Assembly (NCBI GenBank): GCA_003141855.1
Contig: PLNS01000018.1
Span: forward strand, 27,443 to 62,097
Reading direction: 5' to 3'
From: Candidatus Bathyarchaeota archaeon
Lineage (GTDB): Archaea; Thermoproteota; Bathyarchaeia; Bathyarchaeales; Bathycorpusculaceae
DNA length: 34,655 nucleotides
The notes under the pieces are model-generated. The model searched no databases, was not told the DNA's origin, and worked only from the letters and a program-made list of their open reading frames with translations. The position numbers and the translations under genes were made by a program. Positions within the stretch are counted from its first letter, which is position 1, and each line of letters opens with the position of its first letter. Below are positions 23,891 through 32,797 of this stretch, piece after piece.

Positions 23891-24840
23891 TGAGTTATTG
23901 GAAAGGCAAGAAGATATTACTAGCGGGCGGCGCTGGATTCTTAGGTTCGCACGTTGTCGAGAATCTGGTTGGAAAAAGAGGTGTGTTAAGGAGCCAGATA
24001 GCAATTCCCAGAAGTAGAGACAGCGATCTAAGGAGATGGGAAGTCTGTAGAAACGTTGCCCAAGGAGCTGATATTATTATTAATCTTGCTGGTCGAGTTG
24101 GAGGGATAGGGTTCAATCAGAAATATCCTGGAATATTGTTTTATGACAATATTATGGTGGGTGCTCAACTAATGGAAGCCGCGAGGTTGGAGAAAGTTGA
24201 TAAATTCGTTCAAGTTGGAACAGTTTGTTCTTATCCAAAATACACTCCTGCTCCTTTTAAGGAAGCTGATTTGTGGAATGGGTATCCTGAAGAAACAAAT
24301 GCTCCCTATGGCATTGCTAAAAAATCTCTTTTGGTAATGGCCCAGGCGTACCGGAAGCAATATGGAATGAACATTATTTTCTTAGTTCCAGTTAATCTCT
24401 ACGGTTCAAAGGATAATTTCGATTTAGAATCATCTCACGTTATACCTGCCTTAATTAGGAAGTTTACTGAAGCGGTGGAAAGTGGCAAGAAAGAAGTAGT
24501 TGTGTGGGGGACTGGCAAAGCTTCTAGAGAGTTTCTATTTGTAGAAGATGCCGCCGAAGGAATTATAGTTGCCACTGAACGATATGATAAACCTGATCCA
24601 GTCAATTTAGGTACTGGAAAAGAAATCAAAATTAACGAACTCGTGAGTTTGATCGCTAAATTAACTGGATTTAGTGGGCAAATAGTTTGGGAGGCTTCCA
24701 AACCTGATGGTCAGCCAAAACGGTGCTTGGACACAAGCAGGGCGAAAAAAGAATTTGCATTTGAAGCAAAAACTGATCTAATCGATGGTCTGCAAAAAAC
24801 GATTGAATGGTACAAAAATGAATTCATTAAGAAACCTTAG
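23890..24840 (+). CDS. fcl: GDP-L-fucose synthase (GDP-4-keto-6-deoxymannose 3,5-epimerase/4-reductase)
   Basis: This 316-residue protein has GGAGFLG at 13-19, NLAGRVGGIGFNQKYPG, VQVGTVCSYPK, Y140-xxx-K144 in NAPYGIAKKS, and VNLYGSKDNFDLESSHVIPAL, whose His corresponds to the catalytic acid of fucose synthases. WGTGKASREFLFVEDAAEGI is also diagnostic for the WcaG/Fcl family. It converts the Gmd product to GDP-L-fucose (or a related 6-deoxyhexose). The start shares its first base with the stop of the gmd fragment. It is the intact partner of the decayed copy at 19949-20131. Confidence 0.94.
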   Translation: MSYWKGKKILLAGGAGFLGSHVVENLVGKRGVLRSQIAIPRSRDSDLRRWEVCRNVAQGADIIINLAGRVGGIGFNQKYPGILFYDNIMVGAQLMEAARLEKVDKFVQVGTVCSYPKYTPAPFKEADLWNGYPEETNAPYGIAKKSLLVMAQAYRKQYGMNIIFLVPVNLYGSKDNFDLESSHVIPALIRKFTEAVESGKKEVVVWGTGKASREFLFVEDAAEGIIVATERYDKPDPVNLGTGKEIKINELVSLIAKLTGFSGQIVWEASKPDGQPKRCLDTSRAKKEFAFEAKTDLIDGLQKTIEWYKNEFIKKP

Positions 24841-26122
24841 AAAACTCAATCAGGTACCCGCTTATTTGTTTGCGGCTGATTCTGCAAAGAACAGGTTTCA
24901 AGCGCGTGATGTTCATTCTGCAAAAACTATGGCTGATCTATCTAAATTGTCTTTTCTTGTTGTTTCGCATGTTGCTTTCACTGGGCATGCGCAGGAATTG
25001 AAGAATTTCCTCAAACAGCACGCCGAAAAGTTGGTGTTTATCGGTCATCCTTTCTCTTACGCTTCGCAAAAAGAATCTGTTGCAGAATTTTACGAAAGAA
25101 GTACGCTGAAGACTGAGTTGAAGGCTCCTAAAATCGGCGGGTCTGAAATTTTCTTATATGTTAAGGATTTCTTGACGACTTTCTATTTTACTTTTAGATT
25201 TAGAGTGAAATTTCACGTTTATGTTGGAGTCGATCCTTTGAATACTTTGGCTGGTTTGGTTCTTAAACGGTTGGGCTTTGCTCAAATTACTATTTTCTAT
25301 GTTATCGATTATGTGCCCTTCCGTTTCAAAAACGTAATTTTGAATAACATATATCGTTCGATTGACCGATTTGCTGTATATAATGCTGATTATACGTGGA
25401 ACTTAACTTCTGCGATGGCAGATGCCAGAGAAAAAATAGGTATCAGAAAAAACGATACTCATCAGATAATTGTTCCAACAGGCACGCACTCTGAAAAGTT
25501 TAAGAGCATGCTTAAAGAACGTTTGGATAAAAATACCGTTGTCTTTCTTAGTCACTTAAGGAAAGGTCAAGGAATCGAACTGGTTCTTGAAGCATTACCT
25601 GAAGTAATCAAAGAAGTTCCCTCTGTCAAACTTATTGTAATTGGAACTGGCCCATTAGAGAAATATTTTAAGGAAGAAGTTAAAAAACGAAACATGAATG
25701 ATAACGTCATGTTTTTAGGATACATTGAGAACCCTGATGAAATTGAGAAAATAGTTGCAAAGTGTAGAGTAGGAATCGCTCCTTACGTTCCTGATCCAAA
25801 CAGTTTTACTTGGTATGCAGATCCCGGCAAGCCCAAGGTTTATTTGGGATGCGGTATTCCCGTGATAATAACTAGAGTTCCTGAAGTGGCGTTGGAAATA
25901 TCTAAGCGTGAGGCTGGCATCGCGATTAATTATAGTTCACGTGAGTTGGCCGATGCAATAATCAAACTTCTGAATGATGACGTTTTGTATGAGAAATATC
26001 GAGTCAATGCTATGCGATTTGCATCTGAACTAGATTGGGGTGTCATATTTGCTCAGGCTTTATCTAATCTAAGCCTTTCTTGCACATTTATGAGCAAGTA
26101 CGCTAATAATCTTCGAAGTTAA
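24818..26122 (+). CDS. GT4-type glycosyltransferase
   Basis: 434 residues from the ATG at 24818; an ATG at 24785 (longer overlap with fcl) or at 24929 (MADLSKLSFLVVSHVAF) could also be used. The GT-B N-domain includes LVVSHVAFTGHAQELKNFL and HVYVGVDPLNTLAGLVLKRLG. The C-domain has TVVFLSHLRKGQGIELVLEAL, VKLIVIGTGPLEKYF, VMFLGYIEN and the loop SFTWYADPGKPKVYLGCGIPVII. The loop lacks the usual E-x7-E and has a PGKPKVY string instead, seen in some GT4 subfamilies. It probably adds a sugar in the same glycan. The next gene begins 11 bases after the stop. Confidence 0.85.
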   Translation: MNSLRNLRKLNQVPAYLFAADSAKNRFQARDVHSAKTMADLSKLSFLVVSHVAFTGHAQELKNFLKQHAEKLVFIGHPFSYASQKESVAEFYERSTLKTELKAPKIGGSEIFLYVKDFLTTFYFTFRFRVKFHVYVGVDPLNTLAGLVLKRLGFAQITIFYVIDYVPFRFKNVILNNIYRSIDRFAVYNADYTWNLTSAMADAREKIGIRKNDTHQIIVPTGTHSEKFKSMLKERLDKNTVVFLSHLRKGQGIELVLEALPEVIKEVPSVKLIVIGTGPLEKYFKEEVKKRNMNDNVMFLGYIENPDEIEKIVAKCRVGIAPYVPDPNSFTWYADPGKPKVYLGCGIPVIITRVPEVALEISKREAGIAINYSSRELADAIIKLLNDDVLYEKYRVNAMRFASELDWGVIFAQALSNLSLSCTFMSKYANNLRS

Positions 26123-26133
26123 GAGATAAAATC

Positions 26134-27117
26134 ATGACGTCTACTAAAGAAGCTATAGCTCCTTGGTTTAAAGAAGTTTTGGCGTGTCCTATTTGCAAAT
26201 CTGATGTTGAACTTAGTGGCAACGTGTTAACCTGTGTTAATGGTGATTGCAGGTCGCAGTTTCCCATAGTCGACGGGATTCCGGTAATGTTGCCTCAGCT
26301 TAATCGGCATCATGAATACGAAAAGCAGTACTTTGATCAAGAGTTTATGCGCTATGAAAAATATGCTCTTGAAAATTGGCGGATTAGTTACATAAAAAGA
26401 ATTTTCGGTTCACTTTCTATCAGCAGTTCTGTAACTGACTCTTATCTAGATATCGGCGTTGGGGGCTCTGGTTATACCGTGATTGAGGCGGTTCGCAGAG
26501 GAAACAAATCCGTTGGTTTGGACGTATCTATTGAAGGTGTTAAGAAAGCACAGTATTTTGCGCGATCCGAACTTGGTGAAAAGAGCAATTTGTGCGGTTT
26601 TGCTGTTGGTTTAGCAGAAAATCTACCGTTTAAAAATGAATGTTTTAGCAAATTGAGCTCGATAGCTGTTCTAGAGCATGTTCCCAATGACAAACAGGCA
26701 ATGGCAGAAATTGCAAGGGTAGTTAAACCAGGCGGGGAGGTCTTTCTTACGGTTCCTAATACATATCAAAGAATTGTGCCCATTTTTTGGCTTCCTTACT
26801 ATTTTTGGGATAAGAAGATTGGACACCTAAGGCATTATAAAGCTGAGCATCTTATTGCAGAGTTCGTAAGCCACGGCATAATTACAGAAGAGATAGCATA
26901 CTCGGGACACATGATCAAGCTCTTTCAAACATTGTTATCGCGGCTTTCTGGGAATTTTGAAAAAAATGCCGCTAAAATGTGGTGGCAAATTGAAAGTATG
27001 GATTCAAAGATGAGCAAGCTGGCATATGGGCTGCAACTTCATTTGACAATGAAAAAATGTTGGGCGAACCACCCTGAACAATCTGAGAGTGTAATTAATC
27101 AAAAATTAAGGGTCTAG
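26134..27117 (+). CDS. Class I SAM methyltransferase with N-terminal Trm112-like zinc ribbon
   Basis: This 327-residue protein opens with a small zinc ribbon (about 15-55): CPICKSDVELSG, then CVNGDC and FPIVDGIPVMLP, the Trm112-like arrangement. A class I methyltransferase fold follows: SYLDIGVGGSGYTVIEA (motif I), VGLDVS, FAVGLAENLPF, SSIAVLEHVPNDKQAMAEIARVVKPGGEVFLTVPN. The C-terminal 100 residues are helical and aromatic and may bind a lipid-linked or membrane substrate. Its position among glycosyltransferases suggests O-methylation of a sugar. It is probably co-transcribed with the GT4 before it. Confidence 0.88.
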   Translation: MTSTKEAIAPWFKEVLACPICKSDVELSGNVLTCVNGDCRSQFPIVDGIPVMLPQLNRHHEYEKQYFDQEFMRYEKYALENWRISYIKRIFGSLSISSSVTDSYLDIGVGGSGYTVIEAVRRGNKSVGLDVSIEGVKKAQYFARSELGEKSNLCGFAVGLAENLPFKNECFSKLSSIAVLEHVPNDKQAMAEIARVVKPGGEVFLTVPNTYQRIVPIFWLPYYFWDKKIGHLRHYKAEHLIAEFVSHGIITEEIAYSGHMIKLFQTLLSRLSGNFEKNAAKMWWQIESMDSKMSKLAYGLQLHLTMKKCWANHPEQSESVINQKLRV

Positions 27118-27139
27118 CACATAAATGTGAGGCGTTGCG

Positions 27140-27322
27140 ATGGATTCATGTAAACCAAAATTTACTATTGTGACGATTTTAGGTGTAATCTGCATTATGT
27201 TAATTGTAGTGGCTAATTTAAAACGTTTGAAGACAAAATTATGTACTGAATTACTTTTTCTTCATCCCTGTCAAATTTTGCTCTCTCTGAGGCATCTTTA
27301 TCTTAATAAGATGGTTACATAG
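27140..27322 (+). CDS. Possible 60-aa single-helix membrane peptide
   Basis: The 220-base gap between the methyltransferase and the next GT4 contains an ATG reading with one hydrophobic helix (TIVTILGVICIMLIVVANL, about 9-27) and a basic tail. A weak SD-like gtgagg lies about ten bases upstream. Nothing else supports it, and it could be a remnant or chance. Confidence 0.3.
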   Translation: MDSCKPKFTIVTILGVICIMLIVVANLKRLKTKLCTELLFLHPCQILLSLRHLYLNKMVT

Positions 27323-27337
27323 AAGGAGCTGATTGCA

Positions 27338-28438
27338 TTGAAAATATTGGTTGTTGACAACATTTTTCTGGCGGGCAGTGGCGGAGAGGCTCATATGACT
27401 GAAGTTTCCAAGTATTGGTCAAAGTCTCATGAAGTACAAATCTTAACTCCAAAAGATGATGAGCTTATCGCAGGGCTTTCTGGGTTGCGTGGTCTAAGAT
27501 TATATTTAGCAATACTTGCAATCTATGCCTATCGTATCTTTAAAACACCTTTTATATCTCATAAAGGCTCTGATATAATTATTGCTGTATCCCACTATCC
27601 CCAAGATGTTTTGTCTGCAGCTTTCCTGCATCTTACAAGTCCAAAATCCAAATTAGTAATTTATCATCATGGTCTCCAGATACCGCCTGAACACAAAACA
27701 TTTTTCAGATTTGGATCGATAGTTTACAACTATTTAGGTTCATTTCTGGCTATTCTCTTTTCAGATTTGATTTTTACTGTCAATAAATCTACGAGAGATT
27801 ATTTATTACGTTTTGGAGCTAAAAGCGATAAAATAAAGTTGATTAACAATGGCGTTTCCATAGAAAGAGTAGGTGAAGTTAGTGATCACACAAAATATTA
27901 TGATGCTTGTTTTCTAGGCAGGCTTAACATAAGCAAGGGAGTTCTTGATTTGCCTAAAATATGGAGTATCGTTCAAAACAAGAGAGAGAATGCAAAGTTG
28001 GTGATTATAGGTGCTGGTCCAGAGAAAGACGAGATAAAAAAGCTATCAAAAAAACTGCGGCTTGAGGACAGCATAGTCTTGACTGGTTTTCTTTTAGATA
28101 AGAAGTATGAAATTTTGAAAAACTCAAAAGTGTTAATATCTCCAAGTTATCAGGAATCATGGGGAATAGCTGTGGCAGAGGCTATGGTTTGCGGGTTGCC
28201 AGTAGTTGCATATTATCTTCCTGAATATACTGAGGTTTTTAGCGATAAATTGATTACTGTTCCTGTGGGAGATATAGCTGGTATAGCTGATCGGGTTATT
28301 TTCCTTTTAGACAATCCCGAGGTTGCTAAAGAGATGGGCAACATGAACAGAGCCTTCATTAAGAGATATGATTGGCGCCTTATTGCTGAGATGGAATTAT
28401 CAGCGATCATCGCTTTGAAAGGAAAAACATGGACATGA
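27338..28438 (+). CDS. GT4 glycosyltransferase
   Basis: This 366-residue protein starts at TTG behind a good ribosome site (agaaggagc at about 27322-27330). The GT-B N-domain opens MKILVVDNIFLAGSGGEAHM. The C-domain has ACFLGRLNISKGVLDLPKIW, LVIIGAGPEKDEI, IVLTGFLLDKKYEILKNSKV and the full E-x7-E loop in SYQESWGIAVAEAMVCGLPVV. Two hydrophobic patches in the N-half (about 45-65 and 115-145) may be membrane contacts. Retaining sugar transfer to a lipid-linked glycan is the likely reaction. Confidence 0.9.
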   Translation: MKILVVDNIFLAGSGGEAHMTEVSKYWSKSHEVQILTPKDDELIAGLSGLRGLRLYLAILAIYAYRIFKTPFISHKGSDIIIAVSHYPQDVLSAAFLHLTSPKSKLVIYHHGLQIPPEHKTFFRFGSIVYNYLGSFLAILFSDLIFTVNKSTRDYLLRFGAKSDKIKLINNGVSIERVGEVSDHTKYYDACFLGRLNISKGVLDLPKIWSIVQNKRENAKLVIIGAGPEKDEIKKLSKKLRLEDSIVLTGFLLDKKYEILKNSKVLISPSYQESWGIAVAEAMVCGLPVVAYYLPEYTEVFSDKLITVPVGDIAGIADRVIFLLDNPEVAKEMGNMNRAFIKRYDWRLIAEMELSAIIALKGKTWT

Positions 28439-28518
28439 GTAAGAAAGTATTCCAACTTAATTTCATTGGCTCTTCTATGCGAGTTTCCAAGTTGTGATGT
28501 CGTTTGTTCCTATGAAAA

Positions 28519-28527
28519 AATTATAAA
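28519..28527 (+). promoter_or_regulatory. TATA box upstream of the 685-aa membrane protein
   Basis: aattataaa about 45-50 bases before the ATG at 28570 would give a leader of roughly 20-25 bases. The 28439-28518 gap holds nothing else. Confidence 0.45.
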
Positions 28528-28569
28528 GCCCTCTGTCGATAGGCTTACAACTTAGATGAGATACCTGTC

Positions 28570-30627
28570 ATGCGCGCATTTGTTGTTACTAAAAAAATTC
28601 GTGAGTTTTTCATAGCTGTATCTGCTTACATTGGTCTTTCTATTTTCTTTCTGTTTGGACTGATTGCTAGTCGTGGAGATGTTGCACAAGCTGACTGGGC
28701 TATACCTATTACGACCAGTGCTGCAGTAAACGATGCGCATTCTCTTTTTTTTGTTTGGTCATATAATGGATTCGGAGGACCGGTTCTTGGTCGTTGGGGC
28801 TTCCCCTTTTTTCCGCTACTAAATGCTGCTTTAGCTCCTTTTGGTTTCGTTGGTGGTAACGAGGTAAAGCTGTTATCAATTTGCCTTGTTGCTTTAGGTG
28901 GAATTACTGCTTACCTTCTTGCGAGATCATTCAATCTGGGGTTCTTTTCATCGTTTTTGTCTGGGCTATTTTTCATGACCACGGCAGTCGTCTTTAATTG
29001 GCTCATATTCGGTTGGGTCTACTATCTAATTGCCTATGCCCTTCTACCCCTTATGATTTTAACCACCAAGAAGTTCTTAGAAACAAATGATTTACGGTAT
29101 GCCTTAATCAACGGTATTATACTATCCATTGCAATGGCACAACCAACATTTATTCTAATTTATCCCCTGTTGGGATTTATATTTGTAATATTTGAGTCTA
29201 GATTTAATCTCAAAACAATTCTTAAGGGTCTTCTTTTCACTGTAATCTCTTTATCTATTTGGCTCTTAACCGCGCTAAGCTTTTTTACGTCGTATAACAA
29301 CGCAGGAACATTTTCCTTCTATCAAGGTAATTATTTTCTTGCAATGTTGTCTCAGTTTAGCCATTTGTCATCTTTATTGAATCCGATGCGATTATGGGGC
29401 AGTACTTTTAATTACCAATTTGAAACATATTTTCCAAAAGATTTAATCCTGCTTTCATTCGTGCCTATTTTCTTGGCTGCAATGGGACTATTGTTGAGAC
29501 CGCAGAACAGGCGAGTTCTTTTCGCGACAATAGCTTATCTCTTTGCTTTTGTGGCTTATGAATCATATAATAATTTACATTATCTTGTTTACAATTTACC
29601 ATATGGATCCATATGGGAAGCTCCGAGTATATTCCTCGTTCCAGCAAGTCTTGGGTTAGCCATACTAATAGGTTATACTAGCCAAGCATTTTTCCATATA
29701 ACTATCAAATTTGGCAAACCTGCTCGTCGGAAAGTCATTCCTATTTTTTCCTTCGCCGTAATTCTGATTTTGATAATCTCAGCTAGTATTCCCTGGTGGA
29801 CAGAACAGGCTTCTGGTACTCCCATTTCTGGTCCTCCAGTAAAACTAAATTTATACAATATTCCTGATGGCTATAAAACTTGGAACCAAGTAATCAAAGC
29901 AGATGATGATTATTTTGTACTTTATGTGCCTTCTATTGCAAATGCCCAAATCATAAATTCCTCTTATTTCTCACAGCCATTCGAAGGTATTAACAATGCT
30001 ATATTTTTACAAGTTAATAACCTGGCATATGTTTCGAATTCTAATGTAACCTCGCTTCTGAATGAGTTAGTTAACGGGGATTCACAAGTGGGCGAAAGTT
30101 GGGGATCTTTTAGTATAAAGTACATTGTAGTCTATACCAATGTTCAAAGTGAATACAATATGACTGATCTCTTGTCAAGTCTTTCAACACAGAGTGGCAT
30201 AGTTAAAGTCGCAAACCTAACAGATGTTATTGTATACCAAAATAACTTTGCAAAGCCTATAATTTATGCAAACAGTTCGAGCACTTCTACCAAAATTACT
30301 TATCATGATCCAACGACCTACAAAGTTCAAGCGAATTCTGCTTCGTCATATTTCCTTGTACTTAATCAAATCTATTCTACAGGTTGGACAGCTTCAGTTA
30401 ATGGAACCAAATTAGCAACTCACATCAAAGACAATAACGGCTTTAATAGTTGGTACATAAATTATACGGGAGACATGACCATTGACATATACTATGAGCC
30501 GCAGACAACTTATATTGCGAGTATGACCATTTCAATTATAGTGCTTGTTTCAATTTCACTTTATGTAATTATAACAACCGTGAGGAATGTAAGACGAAAT
30601 CAAAGAAGAGAACAGTGCATTAAATGA
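28570..30627 (+). CDS. Large GT-C/YfhO-like membrane glycosyltransferase
   Basis: This 685-residue protein has a first membrane helix (about 15-35), then an outside loop with ASRGDVAQADWAIPIT, whose Asp residues lie where GT-C enzymes bind metal or the lipid-phosphate donor. About ten further helices run to residue 410. A soluble extracytoplasmic domain (about 415-650) contains FLVLNQIYSTGWTASVNGTK, a block resembling the C-terminal domain of YfhO-type proteins, and the protein ends with a final helix (about 652-675) and a basic tail. Several N-x-S/T sequons occur in the outside domain. It probably decorates the glycan or a glycoprotein outside the cell from a polyprenyl-phosphate sugar. The last four bases overlap the next gene (ATGA). 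Confidence 0.75.
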   Translation: MRAFVVTKKIREFFIAVSAYIGLSIFFLFGLIASRGDVAQADWAIPITTSAAVNDAHSLFFVWSYNGFGGPVLGRWGFPFFPLLNAALAPFGFVGGNEVKLLSICLVALGGITAYLLARSFNLGFFSSFLSGLFFMTTAVVFNWLIFGWVYYLIAYALLPLMILTTKKFLETNDLRYALINGIILSIAMAQPTFILIYPLLGFIFVIFESRFNLKTILKGLLFTVISLSIWLLTALSFFTSYNNAGTFSFYQGNYFLAMLSQFSHLSSLLNPMRLWGSTFNYQFETYFPKDLILLSFVPIFLAAMGLLLRPQNRRVLFATIAYLFAFVAYESYNNLHYLVYNLPYGSIWEAPSIFLVPASLGLAILIGYTSQAFFHITIKFGKPARRKVIPIFSFAVILILIISASIPWWTEQASGTPISGPPVKLNLYNIPDGYKTWNQVIKADDDYFVLYVPSIANAQIINSSYFSQPFEGINNAIFLQVNNLAYVSNSNVTSLLNELVNGDSQVGESWGSFSIKYIVVYTNVQSEYNMTDLLSSLSTQSGIVKVANLTDVIVYQNNFAKPIIYANSSSTSTKITYHDPTTYKVQANSASSYFLVLNQIYSTGWTASVNGTKLATHIKDNNGFNSWYINYTGDMTIDIYYEPQTTYIASMTISIIVLVSISLYVIITTVRNVRRNQRREQCIK

Positions 30628-31193
30628 GTAAATTATCTTTAGATTGGGATAATTGCAGAAAACGAGTTTCAAATCTTAATTTAACCGAAAACTCAATGAT
30701 TCTCGACATTGGAAGTAATAACGGTGAAAAAGCTCACTACATAATAAATAAAGGTCAACTGACAATGTCCGATATCTGCAGAAGAAAAACTTCACCTTTT
30801 GTTCTTTGTGAAGCAACAAATCTGCCACTTAAAGACAATTCCTTTGAATTAGTAACAATGTTACATGTAATTGAACATATAAAAAATGATGCAGCCGTCT
30901 TAAGGGAAATTTATCGTGTGCTTAAAAAAGATGGGACTGCACTAATAGTCACACCTAATGCAAACAGGTTCACTAAGTTTTTTTCTGTAGCTTTAAAAGT
31001 CCTTAAACGAAGCCCCTACCGTTATCCAATGAATATAGATCACGTTTTTGAATATGGCGCTTCGGATATCAAAAGCCTCTTGAAAAACTCAGAATTTCAA
31101 AACTATAAAATTGACCCACTCTTCATGAGAATTTCTAGATACCTGCGGATCAGAAAGTATTGTGATCAATGGATAGTTACTGCCCAAAAGTGA
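30624..31193 (+). CDS. Class I SAM-dependent methyltransferase (small)
   Basis: This 189-residue protein has motif I MILDIGSNNGEKAHYI, then LTMSDICRRK, CEATNLPLKDNSFELVTMLHVIEHI and LREIYRVLKKDGTALIVTPN. This is the methyltransferase type 11 core with little C-terminal addition. It is translationally coupled (ATGA) to the GT-C-like gene, so it likely methylates the sugar or lipid handled by that enzyme. It is the last intact gene of the glycan locus before the remnant region. Confidence 0.88.
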   Translation: MSKLSLDWDNCRKRVSNLNLTENSMILDIGSNNGEKAHYIINKGQLTMSDICRRKTSPFVLCEATNLPLKDNSFELVTMLHVIEHIKNDAAVLREIYRVLKKDGTALIVTPNANRFTKFFSVALKVLKRSPYRYPMNIDHVFEYGASDIKSLLKNSEFQNYKIDPLFMRISRYLRIRKYCDQWIVTAQK

Positions 31194-31284
31194 TTTAACG
31201 GCTTGTTTTTCTATACATTCTTAGCATTTAGTTTACGTTGATATGTATTTTACTTGTTTTTCTTTGCATTGAAAACCACGTTAC

Positions 31285-31470
31285 AGTTTTTTTTGAGCTT
31301 TCTTCAAAGCTTACGTTTGGTTTCCATACTGCATTTTCTTCTAGTTTGTTTGTGTCCTACGGCGTCTTTTGTGGTCATCATGAAAACGTTTTCCCTCAAC
31401 TGTGGTCCAATAGAGTTAACTTTTCTCCAGCAACCAATTGTGAGTATGGTATAACCTGATATATTTTCTG
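31285..31470 (-). pseudogene. Strongly decayed 3' remnant of an NAD-dependent sugar epimerase (copy B)
   Basis: On the minus strand this stretch parallels the better-preserved remnant at 31840-32287. The string encoding DDxKRR and the following GGAAxCCxAACGT...GCTTTGAAGAA pattern recur with scattered changes, two in-frame stops and frame slips. On the plus strand the shared core is cttcaaagc-ttacgtttggtttcca versus cttcaaagc-ccacgttcggcttcca. No coding capacity remains. It shows that the 3' end of the same gene was present at least twice. Confidence 0.6.
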
Positions 31471-31549
31471 TGAATTCTGTTGGTTTATGTCGACCCAAAT
31501 TAAAATGAAAAAGGTTAAAGAAGACATTATGAAGATGTTGGCTAACACT

Positions 31550-31717
31550 CTATAATATTGTTTTTATGTTGGTTATTTTTGCTATGGCGTTGCTTCTTAA
31601 GATGCCTAAGCCGAACCTTGTGGTTGCTTTTAAGCCATATTTTCCCACCACTTGGTCACTATAGTCGTCAGCAGTTGCGTCTCCGCTTTTTCTCAAATGC
31701 TTCCAATGTTTAACGTG
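31550..31717 (-). pseudogene. 3' remnant of an unrecognised gene, copy 1
   Basis: A 55-codon open stretch ends in TAG at 31550-31552. It encodes a basic C-terminus with KSGDATADDYSDQVV and GLKATTRFGLGILRSNAIA. It is cut upstream by a TAG. Diverged copies occur near 33511-33600 and 34462-34655. I do not recognise the parent family; the preserved reading frame in this copy suggests it was coding. Confidence 0.6.
31559..31660. repeat. Dispersed about 100-bp repeat, copy 1
   Basis: The 27-base core at 31587-31613 recurs at 33540-33566 and 34488-34514 with few changes. Copies 1 and 3 stay close over a longer span (GCCGAACCTTGTGG...TGCTTTTAAGCC). It is the 3' end of the remnant gene on the minus strand. 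Confidence 0.8.
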
Positions 31718-31839
31718 CTAAGTGCTAGATGCTTCCTACTTCTTGTGATAAGTGCGCTCGAAAACTGTAACGGGAATAGGGACTCTGCATAGTTAGGGTT
31801 AGGCAGTTTACGCGTATTTTTCCGTTTTTCCTGCTCTAT

Positions 31840-32287
31840 CTATGAGCAGCGTTTTTTTGACACAAACCACTTTATTGTTCTCTCGAGTCCTTCTTCAAAG
31901 CCCACGTTCGGCTTCCACCCTACAACCTTTTTCTAGTTTACCCGTGTCTGGGCATCGTCTTTTTGGGTCATCTTTAGGCAGTGGGTGACATTCTATGGTT
32001 GATTTGCATTTTGCATTTTCTTTGATTCTTTGCGCAAGCTCCAGTATGGTGACTTCTTGAGTATTACCCACGTTTACAACTTCTCCCTTAGCCTTCTCAC
32101 AAGTTGCCAACAACAATAAACCCGTAGCAGTATCAGTTATGTAGCAGAATGATCTGGTCTGTTTTCCCTCACCGTATACAGTTACAGGTTCATTTTTCAA
32201 AGCTTGCATGATGAAACGTGACATTGCTCTGTCGTATAAGCCGTCCTCTCTTAAACGTGGACTGTGTGAGTTGAAAATCCTGGGCAT
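31840..32287 (-). pseudogene. 5'-truncated, frameshifted NAD-dependent sugar epimerase/decarboxylase (copy A)
   Basis: The minus-strand reading from 32287 gives MPRIFNSHSPRLREDGLYD, FIMQALKNEPVTVYGEGKQT, RSFCYITDTATGLLLLA and DDPKRRCPDTGKLEK, the C-terminal half of a UDP-glucuronate decarboxylase/GDP-sugar epimerase-type extended SDR. A one-base slip near 31928-31936 breaks the frame. The expected ending (KVVGWKPNVGFEEGLERTIKWF) continues in the next frame to a TAG at 31840. The whole N-terminal NAD domain with GxxGxxG and YxxxK is missing upstream of about 32290. It is therefore a dead gene. Confidence 0.85.
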
Positions 32288-32448
32288 TTTCCTAATCTGT
32301 AATGGTTATGGTGGAAAATGGAATCCCCGAAACGGTGGGGCTCGTGCAAAGAGGGTGAAAATAGGGTTTGCTTTGTCCTTTTTGTGGGTAACTGCGGATG
32401 GCTTTCCATAACTTATGATTTGTGTACTTGGGAGTGCTTTTGCACAGG

Positions 32449-32457
32449 CTTATATAT
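32449..32457 (+). promoter_or_regulatory. TATA box of the UPF0175/PIN operon
   Basis: cttatatat lies about 30 bases upstream of the GTG at 32483 and fits a leaderless transcript. A second tatatat at about 32466-32472 could act in autoregulation by the antitoxin. Confidence 0.5.
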
Positions 32458-32482
32458 TACAGTTGATATATATTGTATCACA

Positions 32483-32785
32483 GTGATTTCGTTGTCTGAA
32501 ACTATCAGCCTAAGATTACACCGTGAAACCATAAAGAAACTCCGGGAAATAGCAAACAAAGAAGGAAAAGACAGATCGACCCTTATACGAGAGATACTAG
32601 AATGCGGCATCAAAGAAAAAAACATTGAACACGCAATTGAACTATACCAAACTGGTCAAGTCACCGGCTGGAAAGCAGCACAAATAGCCGAAATTTCCTT
32701 ATGGCGCTTCTATAAGATTTTGTCTGAAAAAGGTATCCTTATCCAGTACTCGGAGCAGGATCTTGAAGAAGATCTAAAGGCTTAG
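32483..32785 (+). CDS. RHH/UPF0175-type antitoxin
   Basis: 100 residues from the GTG at 32483; the open frame extends upstream to 32318, but that part is not protein-like and the TATA spacing favours 32483. The N-terminal half (about 4-48) is a ribbon-helix-helix: ETISLRLHRETIKKLREIAN then DRSTLIREILECGI. The second half (50-98) is a UPF0175 helix-turn-helix-like block, HAIELYQTGQVTGWKAAQIA and ISLWRFYKILSEKGI. It should neutralise the PIN protein encoded 12 bases downstream and repress the shared promoter. Confidence 0.85.
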   Translation: MISLSETISLRLHRETIKKLREIANKEGKDRSTLIREILECGIKEKNIEHAIELYQTGQVTGWKAAQIAEISLWRFYKILSEKGILIQYSEQDLEEDLKA

Positions 32786-32797
32786 CGAGGTCTTATA

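Noticed and set aside
31238-31459. Plus-strand open frames in the 31.2-31.5 kb gap
   Set aside because: They run opposite the decayed epimerase copy and are hydrophobic by composition only; no domain or start signal is visible.
32318-32482. N-terminal extension of the UPF0175 antitoxin
   Set aside because: The 55 upstream codons read as Cys/Trp-rich, non-protein-like sequence crossing the TATA box; the GTG at 32483 fits the promoter.
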